This document shows positions 24,522 to 33,032 of a stretch of DNA of 42,563 bases, one piece after another. The notes beneath the pieces are model-generated. The model saw only the letters and a list, made by a program, of their open reading frames with translations. It made no database searches and was not told where the DNA came from. Each line of letters starts with the position of its first letter. Position 1 is the first letter of the stretch. Source of the DNA: Candidatus Edwardsbacteria bacterium (GTDB lineage Bacteria; Edwardsbacteria; AC1; EtOH8); NCBI GenBank assembly GCA_018821925.1, contig JAHJLF010000044.1, forward strand, positions 1 to 42,563, written 5' to 3'. Made by a program: the position numbers and the translations under genes.

Positions 24522-25309
24522 CCGCTTATTTCGACCGGAAGAGCGCCGGGCGACTACATAAAAAGCGCCGGCAAAAAGGTAAACTGAAAGCCGTATTGGT
24601 TCTGATCATCTTCTCGGCAATGCTGGCCGCAGGATTCTATGGATATAAACAAGTCCTTAAAAAAGGGATCTTTACCATAAAACAGGTCAATATCAACGGG
24701 AACCGGATGACGGATACCGCCGGGATCATGGAAATAGCCGGAGACCTGAACGGCCGGATCCTCTGGAGGGCAGGGTATAACAAAATCGCGGCCCGGGTCT
24801 GCCAAAAATATCCGGCGGTAAAAAGAACCAAATTCACGGTGTGGCCCTGGGGGATAGTGGACCTCCATATCACCGAGCGGAAGCCTCTGGCCGAACTACA
24901 GCATGATGGCCAGCTGATTATCGACGCTGAAGGGATGGTCTTCAGGACCGCTCTAATGTCCGCTGACAGCTGCAGGGAAAAACTTCCCCGATTGAAGATG
25001 AAGGGAGCCGGCACAGTGGGAGTCTGGCGGACCCTGAGGCTGATAGAGTCGGCCCCCTGGGTGGAGAACGAGTGGTTGTTCGATCCGGCCGACGAGAACG
25101 ATATAAAGCTGTGGCTGCCGGGAGGGGTGGCGGTACACTTCGGCAACGGTCACTTTAAAAAGCAATGGCAGAAGCTGGGAGAGGTGCTGGAAACCCTGAA
25201 GAACGAAAACCTTACCACCACCGGGATAGACCTGCGTTTCAACGGACAGGCTGTGATCAAGAGACAGGCGCTGGTCCTGGGACAAGAAGATAAAGCCAGA
25301 GACAACTAA
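24518..25309 (+). CDS. ftsQ: Cell division protein FtsQ/DivIB
   Basis: FtsQ links FtsL-FtsB to other divisome proteins. The 263-residue protein has a very basic cytoplasmic N-terminus (KSAGRLHKKRRQKGK), one membrane helix at about 26-45, a POTRA domain at about 50-125 (FTIKQVNINGN, the VKRTKFTVWPWGIVDLHITERKPLA region) and an FtsQ beta domain ending near 255. Placement between murB and ftsA is classical. It overlaps murB by ATGA and is followed by a 51-nt gap. Confidence 0.93.
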   Translation: MTAYFDRKSAGRLHKKRRQKGKLKAVLVLIIFSAMLAAGFYGYKQVLKKGIFTIKQVNINGNRMTDTAGIMEIAGDLNGRILWRAGYNKIAARVCQKYPAVKRTKFTVWPWGIVDLHITERKPLAELQHDGQLIIDAEGMVFRTALMSADSCREKLPRLKMKGAGTVGVWRTLRLIESAPWVENEWLFDPADENDIKLWLPGGVAVHFGNGHFKKQWQKLGEVLETLKNENLTTTGIDLRFNGQAVIKRQALVLGQEDKARDN

Positions 25310-25360
25310 AAATATTTTTGAAAATATAAATCGTCAAGAGCATCATAAAGGAGGCCGGAA

Positions 25361-26590
25361 ATGGCTAATACAATCGTGGGTTTGGATCTGGGCACCACCA
25401 AGATCGCCTGCATAATCGCCGAGGTCGAGAGGGATCAGCTTAAAATAGTGGGGGTCGGCACCTGTTCCTCGGAGGAGGGCCTGCGGAGGGGGGTGGTGGT
25501 CAACCTGGAGAAGACCGCCCGGTCCATCGAGAAGGCGGTCTCCGAGGCCGAGCTGATGGCGGGGGTCAAGATAAACTCGGTCTATGCCGGGATCGCCGGG
25601 GATCATATCCGCTCCATCAATTCACGGGGGGTGATCGCCGTCTCCCGGGGGGGCAACGAGATAACCCAAGCTGACGTGGAGCGGGTGATAGATGCCGCCC
25701 AGGCGGTGGCCATTCCCATGGACCGGGAGATCCTGCATGTGATCCCCCAAGGCTTCATCGTCGACGACCAGAAGGGCATCAAGGACCCCATCGGGATGGC
25801 CGGGGTGCGGCTGGAGGTGGAGGTCCATATAGTCACCGGGGCGGTGGCCTCGGCCGAGAACATCTACAAGAGCATCAAGCGGGCGGGACTCAAGGTGGAC
25901 GACCTGGTGCTGCAGCCGCTGGCCTCCAGCTATGCGGTGCTGACACCGGACGAAAAGTCGCTGGGAGTGGCGCTGCTGGACATCGGGGGCGGGACCACCG
26001 ATATCGCCATGTTCTTCGAGGACTCCATCCGTCACACAGCGGTGATAGGTTTAGGCGGCAACAACCTGACCAGCGATATCGCCATCGGTCTTCGGACCCC
26101 CACCGAGCAGGCCGAGAGCATCAAAAAGAAATACGGCTGCGCCACCCTGTCGCAGGTCAAGGAGGATGAGATGATCGGGGTGTTCGGGGTGGCCGGGCGC
26201 GAGGAGCGGGAGGTGTCCCGCCAGGTTTTGGCCCAGATAATCGAACCGCGGATGGAGGAGATATTCAGCTTAGCCAGCCGGGAGATCAAGCGGTCCGACT
26301 ACGGCGAGATGCTGGGGGCCGGGGTGGTCCTAACCGGCGGTGCGGCCAAGCTTCCCGGGTCCGCTTCCCTGGCGGAGCAGGTGTTCAACCAGCCGGCCAG
26401 GCTGGGCGAGCCGCGCGGCGTCAGCGGGGTGGTGGACCTGATCAAGGACCCGATGTACGCCACCGGCGTGGGGCTGGTGCTTTACGGCTACGCCCGGAGG
26501 TTCAAGGGGGACTCGATAGACGACAGCAATCCCTTCGAATCGATCCTGGGCAAGATGAAGGGCTGGTTCGGCGATCTTTTCAACGGATGA
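25361..26590 (+). CDS. ftsA: Cell division actin-like protein FtsA
   Basis: FtsA is the actin-like ATPase that tethers FtsZ to the membrane and recruits later divisome proteins. In the 409-residue protein, the phosphate 1 loop is VGLDLGTTKIACI near residue 5, the FtsA-specific 1C (SHS2) domain lies around 85-165, phosphate 2 is LLDIGGGTTDIA near 205, and the adenosine loop is VVLTGGAAKLPG near 325. The C-terminal amphipathic helix ILGKMKGWFGDLFNG is the membrane-targeting sequence. A strong AAGGAGG ribosome site precedes the ATG, so translation starts independently of ftsQ. Confidence 0.97.
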   Translation: MANTIVGLDLGTTKIACIIAEVERDQLKIVGVGTCSSEEGLRRGVVVNLEKTARSIEKAVSEAELMAGVKINSVYAGIAGDHIRSINSRGVIAVSRGGNEITQADVERVIDAAQAVAIPMDREILHVIPQGFIVDDQKGIKDPIGMAGVRLEVEVHIVTGAVASAENIYKSIKRAGLKVDDLVLQPLASSYAVLTPDEKSLGVALLDIGGGTTDIAMFFEDSIRHTAVIGLGGNNLTSDIAIGLRTPTEQAESIKKKYGCATLSQVKEDEMIGVFGVAGREEREVSRQVLAQIIEPRMEEIFSLASREIKRSDYGEMLGAGVVLTGGAAKLPGSASLAEQVFNQPARLGEPRGVSGVVDLIKDPMYATGVGLVLYGYARRFKGDSIDDSNPFESILGKMKGWFGDLFNG

Positions 26591-26645
26591 AAATAAAATC
26601 ATATAAACTCGTTATCAGGGAACACGAAAATCAGGAGGTCCGATC

Positions 26646-27920
26646 ATGGCCGAACAGATAAAACTTTTGGAACAGCAGATCGCCGAGGCGATCGCCGAGC
26701 CGTTGTACGGCATCATTCAGAACGAACCCAAGAAAATAAATAAAGGAGAAGAGAGAATGCTGGAATTTGAAGAGGATGTTATCAGCGAACGCTGCAACAT
26801 CAAGGTAGTGGGAGTGGGCGGCGGCGGCGGTAACGCCGTCAACCGGATGGTGGAGGCCGGCCTGAACGGGGTGGACTTCATCGCCGTCAATACCGATCTG
26901 CAGGTGCTGAGGAAATCATTGGCCAACCAGAAACTGCAGATCGGGCACAAGCTGACCAGGGGTTTGGGCTCGGGGGGCAATCCCGAGATCGGGCGCCGGG
27001 CCTTCGAGGAGGACAAGGCCCGGGTGGCCGAGATGATCTCGGGCAGCGATATGCTGTTCATTACCGCCGGGATGGGCGGGGGCACCGGGACCGGGGCCGC
27101 CCCGATGGTGGCTGACCTGGCCCGGGAGATGAATATCCTAACCGTGGCGGTGGTCACCAAGCCCTTCGAGTGGGAGGGTCGCAAGAGGATCCTGCAATCC
27201 GAGGAGGGCATCCGGGATCTGAAGGAGCGGGTGGACACCCTGATCGTCATCCCCAACCAGCGGGTGCTGTCGGTGGTGGGCAAGCAGACCAAGCTGACTG
27301 AATCCTTCCGGATCATAGACGATGTGTTGCTCAAGGCCACCCGCGGCATCTCGGACCTGATCACCGTTCCCGGCCTGGTGAACGTAGACTTCGCCGACGT
27401 TCGCTCGGTGATGCTGGAGCGGGGCGATGCCCTGATGGGCGTGGGCATCGGCACCGGCGAGAACCGCTCCATCACCGCGGCCGAGGAAGCCATCGCCAAC
27501 ACCCTGCTGGAGGGCGTTTCCATCAAGGGGGCCAAGGCCATCCTGCTGAACATCTCGGCCAGCGACGAGCTGACCCTGACCGAGGTCAACGAGGTGGCGT
27601 TGGTGATCCGCAGTGCGGCCGGCGAGGAGGCCAACCTGATCTTTGGAACGGTGATAGACCCTGAGGCCGGGGATAATATGAGCGTGACCGTGATCGCCAC
27701 CGGCCTGGGCGGCGGCGCACCCAAGATGGAGAAGGACCTCCCTGACAACAACCGGATAGATTTTCCCCAGTCCTTCCGCAAGGAGAACCTGGCTCCGGGG
27801 ACCTTTCAGCGCAAGGACCAGCGCTCCAACATCCAGACCATAGTCACCAAAGGCCAGGTCAGTGCTGTAAAACAGGACGATTTGGAGATACCCACCTACA
27901 TGCGGCGTTTGATGGACTAA
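26646..27920 (+). CDS. ftsZ: Cell division GTPase FtsZ (two possible starts)
   Basis: FtsZ is the tubulin-like GTPase that forms the division ring. The canonical start is probably ATG 26757 (387 residues, N-terminus MLEFEEDVISERC) behind AAAGGAGAAG. An in-frame ATG at 26646 behind AGGAGG would add 37 residues. Counting from 26757, the GTP signature GGGTGTG lies at 107-113, the synergy loop is NVDFADV, and the C-terminal conserved peptide LEIPTYMRRLMD ends the protein and would bind FtsA. It is the last gene of the dcw operon; a strong terminator lies about 110 nt downstream. Confidence 0.97.
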   Translation: MAEQIKLLEQQIAEAIAEPLYGIIQNEPKKINKGEERMLEFEEDVISERCNIKVVGVGGGGGNAVNRMVEAGLNGVDFIAVNTDLQVLRKSLANQKLQIGHKLTRGLGSGGNPEIGRRAFEEDKARVAEMISGSDMLFITAGMGGGTGTGAAPMVADLAREMNILTVAVVTKPFEWEGRKRILQSEEGIRDLKERVDTLIVIPNQRVLSVVGKQTKLTESFRIIDDVLLKATRGISDLITVPGLVNVDFADVRSVMLERGDALMGVGIGTGENRSITAAEEAIANTLLEGVSIKGAKAILLNISASDELTLTEVNEVALVIRSAAGEEANLIFGTVIDPEAGDNMSVTVIATGLGGGAPKMEKDLPDNNRIDFPQSFRKENLAPGTFQRKDQRSNIQTIVTKGQVSAVKQDDLEIPTYMRRLMD

Positions 27921-27969
27921 AAAAGGGTCTCGGTCTGCGGATAACGGATAATAGGATTAAGATTTTATA

Positions 27970-28034
27970 AGCCAAGGCTGTCCGCTATCTCTTCGGCGGA
28001 TGGCCGGAAGTGGTTTGATCTCTTCTTTATTTAA
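27970..28034. repeat. Hairpin repeat, copy 1 (left of the TPR gene)
   Basis: A 65-nt element with a 10-bp stem (GGCTGTCCGC with GCGGATGGCC) and loop TATCTCTTCG recurs at 29366-29430. A 28-nt core beginning GTCCGCTATC is identical in both copies, and I count about ten differences over the full element. Confidence 0.75.
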
Positions 28035-28062
28035 GCTTCATCCTTAGCGGATGAAGCTTTTT
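28033..28062 (+). terminator. Terminator of the dcw operon
   Basis: A perfect 11-bp stem (28033-28043 with 28049-28059) with loop TTAGC is followed by a T-run. It abuts the hairpin repeat copy 1. Confidence 0.88.
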
Positions 28063-28071
28063 AAATAAGGA

Positions 28072-28101
28072 TTGACGAAATACTTGTTTTTAATGTATGA
28101 T
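28072..28101 (+). promoter_or_regulatory. Promoter of the AT-rich TPR gene
   Basis: TTGACG at 28072-28077, an 18-nt spacer and TATGAT at 28096-28101, immediately after the dcw terminator and about 30 nt before the TPR start codon. Confidence 0.65.
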
Positions 28102-28130
28102 TCTGTAAATTATCAAATGACACTTCAAGT

Positions 28131-29291
28131 ATGGATAATAAGAAAAAAATAGCTACCAAAATAATATGGGCCATATTTTTATACGCCCTGTTGTTGATAA
28201 TAGCAATATATGTCTTGTTAAATAACGGGACTGGCTTATATTATCTGGGAAATTTATATCTGCACCTCAATTTAAACAATAAGGCCATTGGTTGTTATGA
28301 AAGGCTTATGGAGAGTGATTCTAGAAAACCGGAGATACACTATTCGTTGGGAAAGGCATATGAAAATGTTGGTGAAAGGGATAAGGCGATAAGCCAGTTT
28401 CAAAAAGCCGTTCAAATGAATCCCGGATATACTGACGCCTATATCTTGTTGGGATGGTGTTACTATAAAAAAGAAATGTTTTCCGCGGCTAAAAGTGTTT
28501 TAGAAAAGGCCATAGAATGTGAACCAAAGGATGCCAACCCCTATTACTATCTGGGTATTATCCATGAAAAAGAAGGACAAACTTCAACAGCAATTGATTA
28601 TTATAAATATGCCATAAACTTAAACCCAAAATACAATTCAGATATATATGTCTATTTAGGCAATTGTTACGATAAACTTGGAGATCGAGAAAAAAGCATA
28701 CTGGAATATAATAAAGCTCTCAAATTGAAATCAAACGGTGCTGGGATTTATTATAATATCGGTCTTGCATATTATAAACTTGGCAACAAACAAAAAGCCA
28801 TTGAATACCTTGAAAAGGCCGTGAAATTGGAAAAAGACTTTAGTGAAGCCAACTGTTTACTGGGCTTGATATACGCAATTAATGATAGGCATTCTACGGC
28901 AATATTTTACTTCAACCGAGTGATTGAATCTGATCCAAATTATGATGAAATATATTTTAGTTTGGCCCTCAGTTATGGCAAACTGCGAAATTACACTGAA
29001 GCAATAGAAGCGTTTAAAAAAGCAATAGATAAAAAACCAGGATTTATTGATGCATACCTAAAATTATCACAATGTTACTGCTATATCGGCCAATACAATG
29101 AAGCTAAAAAAGTATGTTTTGATGTTCTTGAAATCGAAAAAGATAGAAATGATATACATTACAACTTAGGTTTAATATATTTATTGCTTGAAGATAAATA
29201 TTCTGCATTAAATGAGTATGAAACTTTGAAACATAAAGATATATCCCTTGCGGAAAAATTAAAGACGGAAATTGACAGGTGTTACAAGTAA
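28131..29291 (+). CDS. Membrane-anchored TPR protein
   Basis: A 386-residue protein has one N-terminal membrane helix at about 12-30 and then roughly nine consecutive 34-residue tetratricopeptide repeats to the end (for example Y.LG.AYE..G...KAI..F.KA...NP). With no cleavage site evident it is probably an inner-membrane-anchored scaffold facing the periplasm. The gene is visibly AT-rich (many ATA, TTA, AAA codons), unlike ftsZ before it, and no ribosome site is seen. It has its own promoter and is bracketed by two copies of a hairpin repeat, which suggests later insertion. The partner is unknown. Confidence 0.85.
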   Translation: MDNKKKIATKIIWAIFLYALLLIIAIYVLLNNGTGLYYLGNLYLHLNLNNKAIGCYERLMESDSRKPEIHYSLGKAYENVGERDKAISQFQKAVQMNPGYTDAYILLGWCYYKKEMFSAAKSVLEKAIECEPKDANPYYYLGIIHEKEGQTSTAIDYYKYAINLNPKYNSDIYVYLGNCYDKLGDREKSILEYNKALKLKSNGAGIYYNIGLAYYKLGNKQKAIEYLEKAVKLEKDFSEANCLLGLIYAINDRHSTAIFYFNRVIESDPNYDEIYFSLALSYGKLRNYTEAIEAFKKAIDKKPGFIDAYLKLSQCYCYIGQYNEAKKVCFDVLEIEKDRNDIHYNLGLIYLLLEDKYSALNEYETLKHKDISLAEKLKTEIDRCYK

Positions 29292-29365
29292 GAAAAATAG
29301 GAATCTATGGCGATTTAGTATTTGATTTATCATTGTTTTATAACATATAATGAAATTGTTACAAA

Positions 29366-29430
29366 AGCGAAGGCCGTCCGCTATCTCTTCGGCGGATGGC
29401 CGGGAACGCTTTGATATCTCCTTTATTTGA
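29366..29430. repeat. Hairpin repeat, copy 2 (right of the TPR gene)
   Basis: Same orientation as copy 1 at 27970-28034, with a 10-bp stem (GGCCGTCCGC with GCGGATGGCC). The T-to-C difference at 29375 against copy 1 keeps the pairing (G-U becomes G-C). Confidence 0.75.
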
Positions 29431-29486
29431 ACACCTCCAGCCCAACCCCCGCCATTAGCCTGTAGCCCATATAGGCGGGCAGGCCT

Positions 29487-29514
29487 ACCCCTTCCCCACT
29501 GGGAAGGGGTTTTT
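29487..29514 (+). terminator. Strong terminator-like hairpin
   Basis: A perfect 10-bp stem (ACCCCTTCCC with GGGAAGGGGT) with loop CACT is followed by TTTTA. It is about 195 nt after the TPR stop and could end that transcript. Confidence 0.7.
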
Positions 29515-29521
29515 ATATTGA

Positions 29522-29681
29522 CCTCACCCCCTTGTCTCCTCTCCTGCTAAACCAGGCGAGGGGATTTATCTCCCCTAATAAGGGGAGGACAGGAGGGGTG
29601 TTTTGGTTGCATGCCAAATCCAATATTGTAGGGGCGATTCGTGTATCACGCCCACATACATGCCTGTCCTGACCACCCCTT
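29522..29681. repeat. Composite GC-rich inverted repeat
   Basis: CACCCC (29525 region) pairs with GGGGTG (to 29600) around an inner perfect hairpin (CTCCCCT/AGGGGAG with loop AATA). The segment 29669-29681 is an exact inverted copy of 2053-2065. It is probably a degraded member of the family seen at 2017-2062. Confidence 0.5.
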
Positions 29682-29825
29682 CCGAGGCTTTTCATTTTCC
29701 CTCACCCTCCAAAAAAATATTTTAAAGAATCTTAATTTGGGTCATTGACAAAAATCAATAAATTGTATTAGTATAATCTAATGGCAATGTCAATATCGTA
29801 ACACTAAATAGAATGTCAGTTGTTT

Positions 29826-31103
29826 ATGAAAACTGCATATCATTTGACCCTGGTGGTGCTGTTTCCAGTCTTAGCCGTTGCCTCCTTTGAAGAGATCCAG
29901 ACCGATGCCCGGCTCTACGGTCTGGCCGGGGCCGGGGTGGCGCTATCCGACATGACCGGCAGCGACCTGTATAATCCGGCCCTGCCGGCGCTGGCAGGCG
30001 ATCTCTCGGCCTCCAGCGGCAGTGCGATCCCGTTCGGGCTGACAGACCTGACGGCCTTCTCCGGCGCCTATGCCCATCGTAAGGATAAAATGGGCGTGGG
30101 CGTGGTGCTGGCTACTATGGGCAATCGCCTTTACCGGGAAAATATTTTAAAAGGGGCTTTCTCCTACCGCCTGATAGAAAAGGCGGCAGTGGGTGTTTCC
30201 CTTAACTGCTATCAGTTAAACATCGAAAGATACGGCTCAGCGGCCGGAATGGGGCTGGACCTAGGGTTGCTGGGCAAACCGGCAGAATGGCTGGCGCTGG
30301 GAATGATGGCTGCCAATGTGAACCGACCGACCATCGGCCAAAACCGGGAGGAGATCTCGCAAAGCCTTTCGCTGGGCGTGGCGGTGGAGCCCTCAGATGA
30401 AATTACATTGTCCTTTGAACTGTATTGCCAGCGCGACTGGCCCAGCCAGGTACGCATCGGGCAGGAATACCGCTATCGCAACCTTTTAGCCCTCCGGGCC
30501 GGATTCTGCGACCGGCCAAATGCAGCCAGCCTGGGCTTCGGGGTGATATATAAAAATTTAAGGCTGGATTATGCCGTCAGGACCCACACCGATCTGGGGC
30601 TATCCCACTGCCTAAGCCTGAACTATATCACCCAGAGGATATTTGCCAGGCATGAGGAGGTCAGGATAGAGAATACTCAAACCGTCAAAATCATCGAAAA
30701 GATAGATCCCAACGGCGCTTCATTTGATGACCTCTGCCTCCTGCCGGGTATCGGGCCCCAATCGGCCGCGGATATCATTGCTTATCGCGACAGCATCGGG
30801 CCGTTCAAATACCTCGATGACCTGGCCGAAGTCAGGGGGATCGGCCTCTCAATGCTGGAGAGAATGGTACCGTATATGACTCTGGAATACAAACCCGATA
30901 TTCCGGTAATTATCAATATCAACCAGGCCTCGGCCCAGGAATTGGCCGCTCTGCCGGGCATCGGATCCAAGACTGCCGGGGACATTACCGCCTACCGCCA
31001 GGAGAACGGACCATTCCGGAGCCTGGAGGATATAATGAACGTCAAGGGCATCGGGCGGAAGACCTACGAAGAGATAAAGAATCTTATCACTATCGGGCCA
31101 TGA
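29826..31103 (+). CDS. Outer-membrane PorV-like barrel fused to two ComEA-type HhH modules
   Basis: This 425-residue exported protein (ATG 29826; a TTG two codons earlier is also possible) has a signal peptide (about 1-18) and then about 260 residues of PorV/UPF0164-like barrel. The tell-tale opening is RLYGLAGAGVALSDM.GSDLYNPAL, followed by alternating beta strands (GVGVVLATM, AVGVSLNCY, LSFELYC). The C-terminus carries two helix-hairpin-helix units of the ComEA kind: LLPGIGPQSAADIIAYR near 302-320 and ININQASAQELAALPGIGSKTAGDI near 360-385, each followed by the second GIG hairpin. ComEA modules bind double-stranded DNA in the periplasm during transformation; a barrel fusion would place them at the outer membrane. 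The stop overlaps the next gene (ATGA). The function is inferred. Confidence 0.78.
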   Translation: MKTAYHLTLVVLFPVLAVASFEEIQTDARLYGLAGAGVALSDMTGSDLYNPALPALAGDLSASSGSAIPFGLTDLTAFSGAYAHRKDKMGVGVVLATMGNRLYRENILKGAFSYRLIEKAAVGVSLNCYQLNIERYGSAAGMGLDLGLLGKPAEWLALGMMAANVNRPTIGQNREEISQSLSLGVAVEPSDEITLSFELYCQRDWPSQVRIGQEYRYRNLLALRAGFCDRPNAASLGFGVIYKNLRLDYAVRTHTDLGLSHCLSLNYITQRIFARHEEVRIENTQTVKIIEKIDPNGASFDDLCLLPGIGPQSAADIIAYRDSIGPFKYLDDLAEVRGIGLSMLERMVPYMTLEYKPDIPVIININQASAQELAALPGIGSKTAGDITAYRQENGPFRSLEDIMNVKGIGRKTYEEIKNLITIGP

Positions 31104-32977
31104 ACAAATTCCTGAAGGGCTTGGTGATGCTGATAGCAATCTCCTTAAATGCTGGCGCTCAGGAGATGCCCGACATCGAGGACGAGCAGGCCTCGCAGGA
31201 TCTTGCCGAGCAGATGCTCTATCTGCAGGAGCACCCGGTAAATCTCAATCATGCCAATCTTGATCAACTGATGATCCTTCCGGCGATCACCCCCTACCAG
31301 GCCCTCCGGCTGGACCGGTATTTAAAAAGCCACCCCAAATTGAACGACCCATTCATTCTGGCCAGGGATTCCATTTTGGATCTGCCGGCCGTGGAATCTT
31401 TGCTGCCCTATATTTGCCTTGATTCCTATCTCCCCACCAATAGCGTCAAATTAAAGTTTTCCACCAGGCTGCAGCGAAAATGGCCGGATGCGGACGGCAT
31501 TGCCGACGGCAGTTTTCACGGTTCGCCGATGGAGAGCCGCACCCGGATGTGGTTTCGCCCGGAGAAAAATTGGGAGATGTTCGGGCAATGCCAGCATGAT
31601 GTGGGCGAGCCGGCCTGGAACGACTATTATTCCGGCAATGTATGGTGGTCGGATGGCGGGGGAACAAAGCAGGTAATAATAGGGGATTATCAGATGAAGA
31701 TCGGGGAGGGGCTGGTGTTCGGCGGCAGCTCACCCCGCATATTCTCCAGCTACTGGACCGGCTCGGCCCGGCTTGACGCGGCAGCGATCCGGCCGTATTT
31801 TTCATCCCATGAATACAGGGGCTTAAGGGGACTATGCTTAAAATACCCATTAGATGACAACTTAAACATTATCTGTTTTGCCTCCCGGCGGCAGATGGAT
31901 GCCAAAATAGATTCGCTGGACCAAATAACCAGCATCTATGACGACGGACATCATCGCAGCGATGCGGAGCTGGAAAGGAAAAACAATTCGGCCGAAACCA
32001 TCATCGGCGGACGGGCGGGCATAAGCGCCGGCCGCTTCTGCAATATCGGGATAACCGGCTATAACCGGTCCTTCGATAAAACGTCGGTCGAAGGATTATA
32101 TAATGCTTCCCTGATCAGCCTGGATGCCAGGACCATAAGGGATAAAAACTGGGCCTCGCTTGAGCTGGCCAAGGGAGAGGGGGCGGTTGGCGGGTATATC
32201 GGGGAGATCGGGTTTATGGAGCGGGATTATGCCGGCCGAATCAATTTTTACGGATATTCCCCGGAATTCAACCCTCCCCGTTTCAATTCGGAAAATTATT
32301 ACGGCGGCGATGACGAAAAGGGGGCCACCATCGCCGGTTTGTACCGGGCTCCTTTGGGTTTTGATGTATCGGCCATCTATAACCAATTCTATCCCTGGCA
32401 GCCATTTCCCATTTCATCCCAGGGTTACAGGGGTTTTCGCTACGAAGCCAGGCTGGATAAAAAAATACTCCAGGGTCTCCTGGCCGATCTTCGGATCAGA
32501 TCCCTGCAGAAGGAATATTTTGACGATGGACAATCCGGCGATCCGGTATACCATACCTCGAACATTACCCTCAAGGCCGGGCTGCGGTGGCAATTGGCAA
32601 AAAATTACAGCGCCGGCGGCAGGTATCAAACATCCTTTTTCGGGGATTCCCGGTACGATGGCAAGAAACGCGGCGAAATAATATCCTTAGCCGTAAAAGC
32701 CCAGCTGCCTAAAGATATTACGATCCAAACTCAATCGGTTTTTCATCACGCACCCAGTTACGATGCCAGACTCTACCTGGCGGAGCCGGAGCTAAGGTCC
32801 GGGGGGAGCTTTCACGGCTACTGGGGCCTGGGGCGGCGGGATGCTTTATTTTTGAGATATGCTTTGGGGCGCTCCGGGGCCTTTTATCTGAAAATAGCCA
32901 GGCAGATAAGGGATTACCAGGGCCAGATTACTAAAAACACTGAGCTGGGAATCGAACTGGAATTTTTGTTAAAATAG
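31100..32977 (+). CDS. HhH domain plus large outer-membrane beta-barrel protein
   Basis: A 625-residue exported protein has a signal peptide at 1-20 (LVMLIAISLNAGAQ). A ComEA-like segment at about 45-110 follows (PVNLNHANLDQLMILPAITPYQALRLDRYL), in which the usual PGIG hairpin is degenerate (PAIT). The rest (about 115-625) is beta-rich with many aromatic, alternating strands ending in EFLLK, as in outer-membrane barrels. The segment VIIGDYQMKIGEGLVFGG recalls helix-hairpin-helix/barrel proteins of Bacteroidetes-like bacteria, whose role is not established to my knowledge. The 4-nt overlap with the preceding barrel-HhH gene implies coupled expression and perhaps one complex. Confidence 0.75.
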   Translation: MNKFLKGLVMLIAISLNAGAQEMPDIEDEQASQDLAEQMLYLQEHPVNLNHANLDQLMILPAITPYQALRLDRYLKSHPKLNDPFILARDSILDLPAVESLLPYICLDSYLPTNSVKLKFSTRLQRKWPDADGIADGSFHGSPMESRTRMWFRPEKNWEMFGQCQHDVGEPAWNDYYSGNVWWSDGGGTKQVIIGDYQMKIGEGLVFGGSSPRIFSSYWTGSARLDAAAIRPYFSSHEYRGLRGLCLKYPLDDNLNIICFASRRQMDAKIDSLDQITSIYDDGHHRSDAELERKNNSAETIIGGRAGISAGRFCNIGITGYNRSFDKTSVEGLYNASLISLDARTIRDKNWASLELAKGEGAVGGYIGEIGFMERDYAGRINFYGYSPEFNPPRFNSENYYGGDDEKGATIAGLYRAPLGFDVSAIYNQFYPWQPFPISSQGYRGFRYEARLDKKILQGLLADLRIRSLQKEYFDDGQSGDPVYHTSNITLKAGLRWQLAKNYSAGGRYQTSFFGDSRYDGKKRGEIISLAVKAQLPKDITIQTQSVFHHAPSYDARLYLAEPELRSGGSFHGYWGLGRRDALFLRYALGRSGAFYLKIARQIRDYQGQITKNTELGIELEFLLK

Positions 32978-32988
32978 ATCCAATTTTA

Positions 32989-32997
32989 TGTTATAAT
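32989..32997 (+). promoter_or_regulatory. Possible extended -10 promoter
   Basis: TGTTATAAT at 32989-32997 forms an extended -10 element; no good -35 lies upstream. It precedes the TPR gene at 33033. Confidence 0.4.
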
Positions 32998-33032
32998 GAT
33001 GCACTGGATTAAAGATCGAAAGGAACCGGTTT

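Larger units (their letters stand above)
29292..29825. other. Repeat-rich intergenic region
   Basis: This stretch of about 530 nt has no credible gene. It holds the hairpin repeat copy 2 (29366-29430), a hairpin with arms 29458-29462 and 29480-29484, a terminator-like perfect stem (29487-29510), an imperfect inverted repeat (29522-29600), a GGGCG/CGCCC element (29628-29653), an inverted match to the 2017-2065 repeat (29669-29681), and an AT-rich stretch with a TATAAT at 29772-29777 before the next gene. Confidence 0.7.

Noticed and set aside
26717-27781. 354-codon open frame on the - strand opposite ftsZ
   Set aside because: It is the shadow of ftsZ codon bias: Ser/Arg/Pro-rich translation, no ribosome site, no domain.
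29366-29681. CRISPR array in the repeat-rich spacer
   Set aside because: The repeats are few, palindromic and unevenly spaced, with no regular spacer units and no cas genes.
29745-29777. TTGACA and TATAAT before the PorV-like gene as a promoter
   Set aside because: The spacer is 21 nt, too long for a normal sigma-70 promoter; TATAAT alone may still be used.
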